From: an uncultured Porphyromonadaceae bacterium
GTDB taxonomy: Bacteria > Bacteroidota > Bacteroidia > Bacteroidales > Muribaculaceae
Length of the DNA: 35,874 nt
Direction: 5' to 3'
Assembly: GCA_947178175.1 (NCBI GenBank)
Contig: CAMWXI010000006.1
Coordinates: 1-35,874, forward strand
Below the pieces are notes generated by a model. That model ran no database searches and was not told the origin of the DNA. It saw only the letters and a program-made list of their open reading frames with translations. This document shows positions 1 through 8,235 of the stretch, piece by piece. Position numbers and translations under genes: made by a program. The number at the start of each line of letters is the position of its first letter. Position 1 is the first letter of the stretch.

Positions 1-30
1 CCCCGGAATTACAGTCCCGCAATTTCGCAG

Positions 31-1128
31 TTATACCGGAACTTCGATTATTATCATGTCATCATCTGTAATGTAACAATTATATGTTGTCTCTCCGGAA
101 GCCTCAATGTTTTTGTAGAGCGGGGGAGTAACCGGCTTCCCGTCCTTTACAAGCCCGTAATGTCCATTACACCCGTATGCATCCGCAGATGCACGATAAT
201 ACGATGTCTCACCTTCGGTATTTGTATATCCGGAAGGATAGCTTAGATTTATATACCGGTCAAACACAAACGGATTAAGAACATTTCCCTCATAGTCCAA
301 TTGAATTTTTGAATTATTGTCAAGTGTGGCGACTAACCCATTCTCTTCACTAACTGCCAAGTCATTATATCTTGCCGGTATCAGCTCTTCACCTTTTGAA
401 TCGAGAATGCCGAAAAGTCCATTCTGCTCCATCACCCAATATCCTGACACCCCGTCTTTTATATTATCATAGAGAAAATCCGTGACGTTTTCCCCTTTTT
501 TATCTACAAGTGCATATTTCCCATCTTTACTCTCTGCAAACAATCCGTCAACATAGAAGTATTCCCTACCTTTCTCCCGCAAATAACGACGTGAATTAAT
601 TGGATGCCCTTTATGGTCTATGAAAAAAACGGAGTCTCCGATACAGACTGCCGCAACACTATCGCGAAAACACCAGGCTGCATCATACTTCGGTTCTATG
701 GCCACATTTCCGGTCTCTGTATTGAAATATCCTCTCTTCCCTTTTTGCGAATAGACTATCATATTCCTATCCCACTTTGATTTGGCAATCCAGTCTATAC
801 CTTTGAGAATCTTTTTATTACCATGACGTTCATAAATATACCCGTTACCATTGCTCCCCGGCATATAATAGTAATCCTCACCTACCTCTATGCGGTTGTA
901 ATATTCCGAACGATCACGATCCCGTTTGATTTCCCTATATGCCAGAACACTCATCGTTCCGAAAAAACACACTATACTCAACGACACCAGACATACCGTC
1001 CATCGCCAGAAAAGTGATTTAGGCCCACTACTAAAAAAACGACCCGTCGCTTTTCTAAATCTTCTCATTCTTCCCAAGCCTCTTTTCTCAACGTTTTCTC
1101 TCCCGTCAACTTTTTCTATTTCTTTCAT
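31..1128 (-). CDS. WG-repeat membrane protein
   Basis: Single-pass membrane protein of 365 aa with a basic N-terminal cytoplasmic tail, one membrane helix at about residues 43-64, and an outer domain made of at least four WG-type beta repeats. The repeat pattern is seen in RGYFNTETGNVAIEPKYD, KYALVDKKGENVTDFLYD, LFGILDSKGEELIPARYN and HYGLVKDGKPVTPPLYK. WG repeats build beta structures thought to mediate binding; no enzymatic motif is visible. The longest reading frame opens with TTG at 1155. I prefer the ATG at 1128 because GGAGAA sits directly before it. The gene is divergent from the TIR/CHAT/RyR array. Its extracytoplasmic repeats could serve the same system, but that rests only on position. 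Confidence 0.72.
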   Translation of the reverse strand: MKEIEKVDGRENVEKRGLGRMRRFRKATGRFFSSGPKSLFWRWTVCLVSLSIVCFFGTMSVLAYREIKRDRDRSEYYNRIEVGEDYYYMPGSNGNGYIYERHGNKKILKGIDWIAKSKWDRNMIVYSQKGKRGYFNTETGNVAIEPKYDAAWCFRDSVAAVCIGDSVFFIDHKGHPINSRRYLREKGREYFYVDGLFAESKDGKYALVDKKGENVTDFLYDNIKDGVSGYWVMEQNGLFGILDSKGEELIPARYNDLAVSEENGLVATLDNNSKIQLDYEGNVLNPFVFDRYINLSYPSGYTNTEGETSYYRASADAYGCNGHYGLVKDGKPVTPPLYKNIEASGETTYNCYITDDDMIIIEVPV

Positions 1129-1189
1129 TTCTCCAATTTTTGATTTGTTTGACAATCCTTTTTTGAAAAGACAGAGTCAATCCGCAATT

Positions 1190-1197
1190 CAAATCTA
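1190..1197 (-). promoter_or_regulatory. Possible -7 element for the WG-repeat gene
   Basis: The minus strand reads TAGATTTG, matching the Bacteroidetes -7 consensus TAnnTTTG, about 60 bases upstream of the preferred ATG. No TTTG lies at the usual 20-bp distance: the nearest candidate on the minus strand is about 25 bp away. Treat as tentative. Confidence 0.3.
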
Positions 1198-1333
1198 TCA
1201 CCCGTTGAAAAAATTTTTTGCACAAAACTCACATAACTCCCCGGAATCTCTTCACCGGGATATCATCATTATGGAATAATTTGATAATTCCCTCTTCTTC
1301 CATATATTGATGTCAATGAATCATAAACGCTAT

Positions 1334-1365
1334 ATTGTTTAAGTCAATTTATTATTCTATATTTG
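1334..1365 (+). promoter_or_regulatory. Bacteroidetes-type promoter of the signalling array
   Basis: ATTG at 1334-1337 and TATATTTG at 1358-1365 are separated by 20 bp, the typical -33/-7 layout of Bacteroidetes housekeeping promoters. Transcription would begin near 1371, just before the ATG at 1383. The promoter lies inside the longest open frame, which opens with TTG at 1335, so that frame's first 16 codons are not translated. It is the only convincing promoter seen before the array that runs to about 16.6-17.0 kb. Confidence 0.65.
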
Positions 1366-1382
1366 TGGATAAAAGCTACTGC

Positions 1383-3923
1383 ATGATCATGAATATACCA
1401 ATGATTCTTAATGTTATTACAAATACCTCCTCCGGACACGAGAGCGCTCATGATTCTCTTCCTGACTATTTCCATAACTTCAACGGGATTGTGGGTGACC
1501 TTTACAATAGCTATGATAATGTTATCAACAACAACGTTTTCTCTACCCGTTTTTTTGAATTCTTCCTCTTTTTCCTTAGTACCCTTGGAATCATTGCATT
1601 GCTTATTCTGGCCATAAAAATCATAAGATCATTCAAGAATTTCAGGAAACTGAAACTTGGAAGTATTTTCTGGCTTACTTTCGTGTATGGAGTATTGGTC
1701 TATGACATCGGTATGTATACGAATGATAACGTATCCTTGCTGACTAACCTCCCGATGGCTATACTATACGGTTTTAAAATCTTCATTCTTGATAGCGACG
1801 TAAGCGAAATTCATGAGGCGTTCCACCAAAGTTGGCTTTATTCAGGGAATTTTGCTTTAGTTCATGTCTTGGCAGCTGTAGTCTCTACTGCTTTTGTTAT
1901 CAAGCACTTCGGATTCAATCTCATTTCCAGATTGAATTTATACCGGAAAGCTTCATTCTGGGGTAGAAAAGTATCCGATACTTATATCTTCTGGGGAATA
2001 AACGAAAATTCTCTCGAACTGATTGAAAGTATTCACTCTCATTATAAAGGTCTTGGGAGTAAGGACTATAGAATTGTAGTTGTGCGTACACCCAACAGCC
2101 ATGAGGAAGCAGAAGAGGGTGAATATCTCACTCTTTATAAAGTGCTGAATTTCCTCTCTATTTCCAACCCGGAAATGGATTCACTTTTAAGATTCAAATG
2201 TCTCACCACTACCTGCACTGAGTCCGTCTTATCCACTGAACACTCGTCATATACTCCTTCTGATATTCTTGGAAAAAAACTCAATCTTCATCAACTTAAG
2301 AAACTTATTGAGAAAAAAACCAAACAGACGGTTCATCTATTCTTCCTCTCCGAGAACACTGAAGAGAATCTATATATCACCAACCTGATTCAGTCTGACA
2401 CCACAATTCTGAAATTCGCCGAGTCTGAAGAAAAAACAACTGACCCGGATAAATGGAACTGTCACGAAGTCAAACTATATTGCCGTTCCAGAAAGAACAG
2501 TGCCCATAGCATAATAGAGGAAACCAACCGTAGCGAGAATATTAAAATCAGAATTATAGACCCGTCATATATCAGTGTAGAGTTGCTGAAACTTGATGAG
2601 AAAAGAGAAATCCAACCGGTCTACTATGTGGATATAGAAGCGGACGCAACTGTCTCCTCCGGATTTAATTCCCTGATTGTAGGGTTTGGAGAGGTTGGGC
2701 AGGACGCTCTCAAATATCTATATGAGTTCGGAGCTTTCGTTAAGAGTGGAAGCACCGACATATGCGTCTCCCGCTCTGATTTCCACCTTGAGGCAATTGA
2801 TAAAAACATGAAAGATCTTGCCGGCCCGTTTATCAACTCCTCTCCTTCCCTCCCGTATTCTCTCCCCTTCCTTCCCGAATATGAAAAAAGAAAAGATGAG
2901 AAAGGAAATGATGAGAAAGGAAATGATGAGAAAGGAAATGAAAAGGAGAATAACAAGAATGTAATTGTCACACTGAATGATGAAGATTGCCGGAGTGTCA
3001 GCTTTTATCTATCTCTTGAAGAAAAAGTCAAATATCTTAATTATATCATAATTGCCACTGATAACGATGAACTTAACATATCATTGGGTGTCAGGATTTT
3101 TAAAGCTGCAATCAGATATAGAAAGGACATGGAAAATTTCTGTATACTCATCCGCGTGTATCGTGATGAAACCGGACAATTCCAAAATATTATCAATCAC
3201 TATAATAAACTTTGGGAAGCAGAAAATGTGGAGCGCGGTAGTAAAAATCAGACAAAAATACGCAGAGATGCTATTGTCGACGGACCTATGATGATATTCG
3301 GAAGAACTCACGATGTCTTTACTTATTCCAATATTGTTTCCAATAAGTTGGAAGAAATGGCTATAGATTATCATGAGCTCTATAAGAGCGCTTCTACACC
3401 CGGCTATAAATATCAAAAGAATCAGCGTGATAAAGACTGGCACAGAGAACGCCGAAATTTGCTCCAGTTTGACCCGGAACATATTGACTTCTATCCTACC
3501 TACACAGGGGTGATGTGTCTCAAACGTCAGTATACCCAGAATCTCTCCAACGCCCTACACAACAAAACTAAAACCCACTTGCAGGAAGAGGCATTCTCCA
3601 AGGCCGGAATCTCCTCTTTCCAGTGGAGTCAACTGACAAGAAAAGCAGAAACAGTTGTCTATAAACTTTCCGGCTCCAACGAGCTTACACCTGAAATTGT
3701 GAGAATTCTCAATGTTCTGGCACAAACAGAACATCTCCGCTGGAATGCCTCACACGAAATTTTAGGATTCAAGCCTTCAGACTCATCCTCGAAAGATGAG
3801 GCAAGACTGCTTCATAACTGCCTCACCCTTTGGCAGAACTTAAGCAACAAATATCAGAGCTACGACTTCAATGTCGTTGACCTCACCCTGAATATTATTA
3901 ATTCCCATCGCCCTCAGAAATGA
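1383..3923 (+). CDS. Membrane protein with tandem TrkA-N/RCK-like domains and RyR-like tail
   Basis: Predicted 846-aa inner-membrane protein. Several hydrophobic helices lie in the first 185 residues (for example around 43-66 and 85-110). A first Rossmann-like unit starts near residue 199 (DTYIFWGINENSLELIESI). A second with the TrkA-N/RCK glycine pattern lies near 430 (LIVGFGEVGQDALKYL). A C-terminal EHLRWNASHEILGF motif near 780 is typical of RyR-like domains attached to such Rossmann proteins. TrkA-N/RCK domains bind NAD(H), ATP or related nucleotides and gate K+ channels; channel function here is inferred. A linker at about 505-519 holds DEKGN three times. The stop overlaps the next ATG by four bases, so translation is probably coupled. 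The start at 1383 (or 1389) is chosen because the promoter overlaps the longer frame. Confidence 0.7.
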   Translation: MIMNIPMILNVITNTSSGHESAHDSLPDYFHNFNGIVGDLYNSYDNVINNNVFSTRFFEFFLFFLSTLGIIALLILAIKIIRSFKNFRKLKLGSIFWLTFVYGVLVYDIGMYTNDNVSLLTNLPMAILYGFKIFILDSDVSEIHEAFHQSWLYSGNFALVHVLAAVVSTAFVIKHFGFNLISRLNLYRKASFWGRKVSDTYIFWGINENSLELIESIHSHYKGLGSKDYRIVVVRTPNSHEEAEEGEYLTLYKVLNFLSISNPEMDSLLRFKCLTTTCTESVLSTEHSSYTPSDILGKKLNLHQLKKLIEKKTKQTVHLFFLSENTEENLYITNLIQSDTTILKFAESEEKTTDPDKWNCHEVKLYCRSRKNSAHSIIEETNRSENIKIRIIDPSYISVELLKLDEKREIQPVYYVDIEADATVSSGFNSLIVGFGEVGQDALKYLYEFGAFVKSGSTDICVSRSDFHLEAIDKNMKDLAGPFINSSPSLPYSLPFLPEYEKRKDEKGNDEKGNDEKGNEKENNKNVIVTLNDEDCRSVSFYLSLEEKVKYLNYIIIATDNDELNISLGVRIFKAAIRYRKDMENFCILIRVYRDETGQFQNIINHYNKLWEAENVERGSKNQTKIRRDAIVDGPMMIFGRTHDVFTYSNIVSNKLEEMAIDYHELYKSASTPGYKYQKNQRDKDWHRERRNLLQFDPEHIDFYPTYTGVMCLKRQYTQNLSNALHNKTKTHLQEEAFSKAGISSFQWSQLTRKAETVVYKLSGSNELTPEIVRILNVLAQTEHLRWNASHEILGFKPSDSSSKDEARLLHNCLTLWQNLSNKYQSYDFNVVDLTLNIINSHRPQK
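2895..2939 (+). repeat. Three perfect 15-bp tandem repeats (DEKGN x3)
   Basis: The unit GATGAGAAAGGAAAT occurs three times without mismatch, in frame, encoding DEKGN-DEKGN-DEKGN inside the second Rossmann-like region of the membrane protein. Because the unit is a multiple of three, copy-number change by slippage would lengthen or shorten a charged linker without breaking the frame. Confidence 0.95.
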
Positions 3924-4474
3924 CCGACCAAGAAATAGTTCAGGAACTCCTCAGTCACGATAATGCCGTGACCCACAGGTTCTTTTTCAAGGACTGCCGT
4001 CCGCTCTTGCTCTCTATTTTAAGAAATGTTTTCCCTTACCCTGTGAATTATGAAGAGTGTGTCAATGCTCTTTACGAATATCTGATGGAAAACAACGCCG
4101 CTAAATTGCGTAGCTTCAGTTTCCGATGTTCTTTGTTTCAATGGATGAAAGTCGTTGCCACACGTTTTTTTATAGCACATCGAAATGCTATGATTCAGGA
4201 GTTTTCCAATGAACCTGAAACTCCCGTGAAGGAAGATATCTCCTCCGACGCCGGAAGAATCATGTCCGACCGTATGGATGCTCTCATGCTTCTGAATATG
4301 CTCCCCAACAAAAGATATGCCGATGCTCTCAGGCATCTCATTCTTAACGATGAAGACCCTGAGTCATACGCTAAAAGTATTGGAACATCAGTCGACAATA
4401 TCTATAACATTAAAAAACGCGCTATCTCCGCTTTGGCAAAGATAGCCTATAAATATTACAGCTATGGCTACTGA
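3920..4474 (+). CDS. Sigma-70-family (ECF-like) sigma factor
   Basis: This 184-aa protein has the two-domain layout of small sigma-70-like factors. Residues about 10-90 resemble region 2 (core binding and -10 recognition, ending in WMKVVATRFFIAHRN). Residues about 115-180 resemble the region 4 helix-turn-helix (LPNKRYADALRHLIL...YAKSIGTSVDNIYNIKKRAI). No extra domain is present. It overlaps the upstream membrane gene by four bases and the downstream anti-sigma-like/peptidase gene by eleven, an arrangement typical of a sigma factor coupled to its regulator. It probably directs transcription of this array or other targets; no cognate promoter could be assigned by eye. Confidence 0.75.
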   Translation: MTDQEIVQELLSHDNAVTHRFFFKDCRPLLLSILRNVFPYPVNYEECVNALYEYLMENNAAKLRSFSFRCSLFQWMKVVATRFFIAHRNAMIQEFSNEPETPVKEDISSDAGRIMSDRMDALMLLNMLPNKRYADALRHLILNDEDPESYAKSIGTSVDNIYNIKKRAISALAKIAYKYYSYGY

Positions 4475-5450
4475 CCGTGACCTATCAAAAATCTCTCCCG
4501 ATATCTCCGATAATATTTCAGATGAGGATCTGGCAGTTTTCCTCGAAGGAAATGCTTCTCCGGAAGAATCTGAAATGATTTTGCAAGAGATTGTCAGAGA
4601 CCCTGTCATTGCAGAAACAGTTGCCTTGTCTCCCCTTATTGACCTGGACATTGAACCGATTGGATCAGACGGGTTTATTCTCCCCATGATGTCTTTGGCA
4701 GCTGCTAATCCTGAAAATCTCTGTTCATTTGATTGTGAATTATTCATTCTTCATCACCTTGACTATGATGTGGACAGCTGGACTCTGCTTGAAACTGCAA
4801 AAGCCAATAATTGGATAAAAGAATCCGGAACACCTCTTCATCATGTCGGCAGACTGCTTGAACTTAAAGGTCTGGCAGTCAAACGACAATACGATTCCAC
4901 ATTCTCCGATCTCTCGGAAGCGCTCTCTGACAATAAATATGTAATAGCAATAGTCACCGCTGACAAAGCTTTGCCGGACTGTAAAGAAGAGGTGTCACCT
5001 CTTCATGCTCTTTTCATTACAACAGTTGAATCAGACGGCTTTGTTTCCTATCTGAATATGGACACTTTGACAGAGGAATACATTCCCGAAGATAAGTTTA
5101 AGGAGTTATGGAAAGGGAGCGGCAACTATATGGTTACTGCATGCGAAACCTTGGACAACTACAATCCATTACCGATTAACGTGGAGGATATAGAGCTTGA
5201 TGAAGACTTAGAGGAGCTGACTGAAGCTATTGCGGAGAACGCCCACGACACATGGGCCCGCGCAAGAATGGACGAAGGGTGGCGCTTCGGCCCGGTCAGG
5301 GATGATAAAAAGAAAGAACATCCGGATCTTGTGCCATACTCTCATCTCCCGGAAAGTGAAAAAGAATATGACCGCATTATGGCGATGAACACTCTTCGAC
5401 TCGTCCGCCGTCTCGGTTTCAATATCACAAAATGCAATCCTCATGCCTGA
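4464..5450 (+). CDS. Anti-sigma-like / C39-like cysteine peptidase / RyR fusion
   Basis: 328-aa soluble protein with three parts. Residues 18-50 contain DEDLAVFLEGNASPEESE, a helical motif common at the start of Bacteroidetes proteins encoded next to sigma factors. Residues about 80-230 look like a papain-like C39-type peptidase: CSFDCE with candidate nucleophile Cys91, His181 in SPLHALF, and an acidic/amide residue in YLNMD (198-200). Residues about 250-323 form a canonical RyR domain (HDTWARARMDEGW, RDDKKKEHPDLVPY, LPESEKEYDR). There is no signal peptide or TM, so it is cytosolic. It overlaps the sigma gene and the TIR gene (8 bases). Inference: the RyR domain senses a ligand, and peptidase or anti-sigma activity then sets the sigma factor's output. 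The peptidase triad assignment is by eye. Confidence 0.65.
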   Translation: MATDRDLSKISPDISDNISDEDLAVFLEGNASPEESEMILQEIVRDPVIAETVALSPLIDLDIEPIGSDGFILPMMSLAAANPENLCSFDCELFILHHLDYDVDSWTLLETAKANNWIKESGTPLHHVGRLLELKGLAVKRQYDSTFSDLSEALSDNKYVIAIVTADKALPDCKEEVSPLHALFITTVESDGFVSYLNMDTLTEEYIPEDKFKELWKGSGNYMVTACETLDNYNPLPINVEDIELDEDLEELTEAIAENAHDTWARARMDEGWRFGPVRDDKKKEHPDLVPYSHLPESEKEYDRIMAMNTLRLVRRLGFNITKCNPHA

Positions 5451-6750
5451 TTACGACGTTTTCATAAGCTACCGTCATGATGGAGGAGCACAATACGCCC
5501 GAATCCTGCAACTTATGCTGGATCAAAGGGGTTATAAGGTTTTTCTTGATTATGACGAAGTAAGAGATGGTAATTTCACCGAGAAAATACGCAAGGCCAT
5601 TGCTTCCTCAGCCGTCTTTATGATTATCCTTTCTGAAAATGCTCTGGATAAATGCAACGATAAGGAAGATTGGGTGAGAAAAGAAATTTCTACCGCGTTA
5701 AAGCTCAAGAAAAAGATAATTCCCGTTAATCCGGATAAAACATTTAACGGTATACACGCTGAATTACCTAAAAATATCTACGATACTTTTAATACAATTC
5801 ACCATTCCGAAATATATTTTGGTCAGGCTTTAGGTGCAACAGTCGATAGCTTAATAAAACAACGTATTGAACCGATAACAGGTAAGCGGAATTCAAAACA
5901 AAATGTCGACACGACTTTCGATGAAGCAAAAATAAGCCTTGAGAAACAAGAGAGACTACACAGGTTTATTAAGAAATTACTTGTTTCAGTTTCAATAATC
6001 ATTACAATCGGAGTAGGAATCAGCATATATTTTTTAGTTGATTATTTCAATGAAAGACGTAGACATGAAGATGAAATTGAAAGATTAGAAAAACTTCAAA
6101 ACGGAATCATCAGGAAATACGCACAATTTAATCCAATTCTATCTGATTCATTACCCGAGTCCAAACTTCTTGCAATTGATACCATTTTATCAAAAATGGT
6201 TACCCTGTATCCTGATTCAATCTGGATTTCCAAGACAGAATTCAGCAAAGGTGAATGGGCAGATATTATGGGATTAAAATGTGCTGATAACGAAAGGCAT
6301 TATCCTGTTTCTGATAAATCTTTTGTTGAAATCATGGAAGTCATAAAAGATAGTCTTTCAGAAATGACATCAATAAATTTTGACTTGCCGTCTGCTGAGG
6401 AATGGGAATATGCCGCTAATGGAGGCCGTTATAAATTGGGATTAAGATTCTCAGGAAGCAACACTGCCGACTCCGTTGCTTGGTTCAGGGGAAACTCCAA
6501 AAGAGCTGTCCATAAATGCGGACGTACCGGGAAACTTCCCAATTATCTGGATTTATATGATATGAGCGGAAATATTGGAGAACTGTGCAATTCCCCTTAT
6601 ACCGATGGAAATGGAACCGAGTTTTTTACGGTATGCGGTGGTAATTATGATTCCGCCGAAAAAGATATTGAAATTTCATCAAAGGATTTCCTCCCGATTA
6701 ATGATAAAAATAACAAAGTAGGATTTAGACTGATTATAAGAAAAAAATGA
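5443..6750 (+). CDS. TIR-TM-FGE-fold transmembrane protein (module A)
   Basis: 435 aa. Residues 3-140 form a TIR domain (YDVFISYRHDGGAQYAR, VFLDYDEV, VFMIILSENALD). Glu81 in DWVRKE sits where catalytically active TIR domains carry their NADase glutamate. A single membrane helix spans about 179-200. The C-terminal half has the formylglycine-generating-enzyme/C-type-lectin-like fold (FDLPSAEEWEYAANGG, DMSGNIGEL, CGGNY, GFRL). The catalytic cysteine pair of true FGE enzymes is not seen, and the domain's usual N-terminal GG-F-MG strand is missing, so it looks like a shortened binding domain. With no signal peptide, TIR should be cytosolic and the FGE domain periplasmic. It overlaps the peptidase gene by 8 bases and the next gene by 4. 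The TIR half is about half identical to the module B copy. Confidence 0.85.
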   Translation: MPDYDVFISYRHDGGAQYARILQLMLDQRGYKVFLDYDEVRDGNFTEKIRKAIASSAVFMIILSENALDKCNDKEDWVRKEISTALKLKKKIIPVNPDKTFNGIHAELPKNIYDTFNTIHHSEIYFGQALGATVDSLIKQRIEPITGKRNSKQNVDTTFDEAKISLEKQERLHRFIKKLLVSVSIIITIGVGISIYFLVDYFNERRRHEDEIERLEKLQNGIIRKYAQFNPILSDSLPESKLLAIDTILSKMVTLYPDSIWISKTEFSKGEWADIMGLKCADNERHYPVSDKSFVEIMEVIKDSLSEMTSINFDLPSAEEWEYAANGGRYKLGLRFSGSNTADSVAWFRGNSKRAVHKCGRTGKLPNYLDLYDMSGNIGELCNSPYTDGNGTEFFTVCGGNYDSAEKDIEISSKDFLPINDKNNKVGFRLIIRKK

Positions 6751-7397
6751 GAGTGATGAAAATAATGAAAAACAAATCTGCAATATCCGTTATCTTCCTT
6801 TTCCTATTACTGATATTCGGTAATTCAGCTATGGCCAAAGATGAATCAGACTTTGACAAACTCGTTAATGTTGTGCTGGAAATCAGAGAGCTGAGCGGGA
6901 ATAAAAAAGGGGATGTAAATCCTGAAATTCTAGAAGATAAAATAGACGTACTGGAGGGAATGTCTATTTATGATGATAAAGATATTTCAATTCCAGACAA
7001 TTCCAAATCAGACAGCAGATTCATCGAATTATGGGATAATGTCTTACAGGCATCACGAGATTCATTATCCGACAGTCAAGTAAGAGTCGAAAGAGGAGAT
7101 CCCCTTTTATCCGAACGATTTCATATTAAAAAGGGGAAATCTCTGAAAAAATCATTTCAGGCAAGCAAAAATTTTTCTATTTCTGCAATTCCGCAGGCCG
7201 GCGGGTTAGTAAGCATGACAATACATGCTTATAATCAAAAGGGTTATGATGAACATTTCAATGACATGGACAATTTCCGTAAAGGGGAAAGCTATAGAAA
7301 GAAAAAAATTAAACTACCCTCTAAGCCGACAACGGTTGATATTGAAATATTCAACCGAAGTTCTAAGGACACTACTCTGATACTAATCCATAATTAA
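6747..7397 (+). CDS. Small exported protein, module A
   Basis: 216-aa protein of unrecognised family. A signal peptide is clear: hydrophobic stretch in SAISVIFLFLLLIFGNS, predicted cleavage after AMA near residue 30. The C-terminal 80 residues look like a beta-sandwich (FSISAIPQAGGLVSMTIHAY ending in VDIEIFNRSSKDTTLILIHN) and match the end of the 214-aa protein of module B in pattern. That tail resembles a bacterial pre-peptidase or carbohydrate-binding beta domain in style, but no family is claimed. ATGA overlap with the TIR gene. Its position between a TIR receptor and an exported CHAT protease makes it a candidate ligand, adaptor or protease substrate; this is inference. Confidence 0.65.
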   Translation: MRVMKIMKNKSAISVIFLFLLLIFGNSAMAKDESDFDKLVNVVLEIRELSGNKKGDVNPEILEDKIDVLEGMSIYDDKDISIPDNSKSDSRFIELWDNVLQASRDSLSDSQVRVERGDPLLSERFHIKKGKSLKKSFQASKNFSISAIPQAGGLVSMTIHAYNQKGYDEHFNDMDNFRKGESYRKKKIKLPSKPTTVDIEIFNRSSKDTTLILIHN

Positions 7398-7409
7398 CTT
7401 GGAATACAA

Positions 7410-8201
7410 ATGGTTAAACACATTTTGATATTCTTAACAATCCTCATTCTGAGCTTTACAAAAGTAAAAGCTCAAAATGAGGGTGATATTTATTTAAAAG
7501 AGTTTGTAGCTGAAGTTAACGCTCAATGTCCTATCAGTTTAAATGCATCCCTTACTATGAGTCATCTTGAATATTTGCAAAGATGTCTTTATTTCTTCTA
7601 TGATATTAATGAAACTTACTCTGATTTTAATTTTGTTGACATTGATAAAGATGAACTGAAAAAAATCGTTGACAGTCTTTTTAATAATCCTTTATCTAAA
7701 ACATTAATTGATGAACTGATTAAATATCGAATTGATCTAAAGTTAGTTTATAAGTTTAATGACGGGAAGAACCATGAGGTCTATATACCTTATAACGACC
7801 TTTGGGAATACGACTCAAATAAAATAACGAGCCGTCAAATAGCGCTTGACGAGTTGAAGAAAAATAATAACCTTCTACCTGTTACTATCGGACCCGAAAC
7901 ATTAAATTACATTACTTTAAAAGATGACAATATAATTTATTATTACACAATAAATGAGACTATTATTAATTTAAATTCATTCAGCCCTGAAGAATTAAAG
8001 AATATTAAACTTTACTCCATAGAAAATCATACTGATTACGAACTGTTTAATAGCGCGTTTCTTTACGCAAATGCCGGATTTCCAATAGAATTCATTTATG
8101 AAGGTAACACATCCGGGGAAAAAATCATTTTTTATCTTTCGCCGGAGGAAATATTGACAGCCTGCAAAAGCGCATTCGTTAAATATGAAATTGAGAACTG
8201 A
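7410..8201 (+). CDS. Exported protein, paralogue 1 of a tandem pair
   Basis: 263 aa, family not recognised. A signal peptide is clear (MVKHILIFLTILILSFTKVKA, cleaved before QN). The mature protein has two similar halves. Each carries a stretch after a proline-rich start (AQCPISL; LLPVTIGP), a strand with YY/FFYxIxE (CLYFFYDINE; IIYYYTINE), and a later strand of the type IDLKLVYKF / PIEFIYEG. It aligns along its whole length with the next gene (YANAGFPIEFIYEGN versus YANAGFNIKYIYIGN; SPEEIL versus SPKEIL). Only 12 bases separate it from the previous gene. No catalytic motif. Probably a periplasmic binding or sensing component; present only in module A. Confidence 0.65.
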   Translation: MVKHILIFLTILILSFTKVKAQNEGDIYLKEFVAEVNAQCPISLNASLTMSHLEYLQRCLYFFYDINETYSDFNFVDIDKDELKKIVDSLFNNPLSKTLIDELIKYRIDLKLVYKFNDGKNHEVYIPYNDLWEYDSNKITSRQIALDELKKNNNLLPVTIGPETLNYITLKDDNIIYYYTINETIINLNSFSPEELKNIKLYSIENHTDYELFNSAFLYANAGFPIEFIYEGNTSGEKIIFYLSPEEILTACKSAFVKYEIEN

Positions 8202-8235
8202 TAGAAAAAACATATAATCTCTTAAACACAAAAAA

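Noticed and set aside
2624-2971. Minus-strand ORF of 115 aa rich in FPFSS repeats
   Set aside because: It is the antisense reading of the DEKGN tandem repeat inside the well-supported membrane protein gene.
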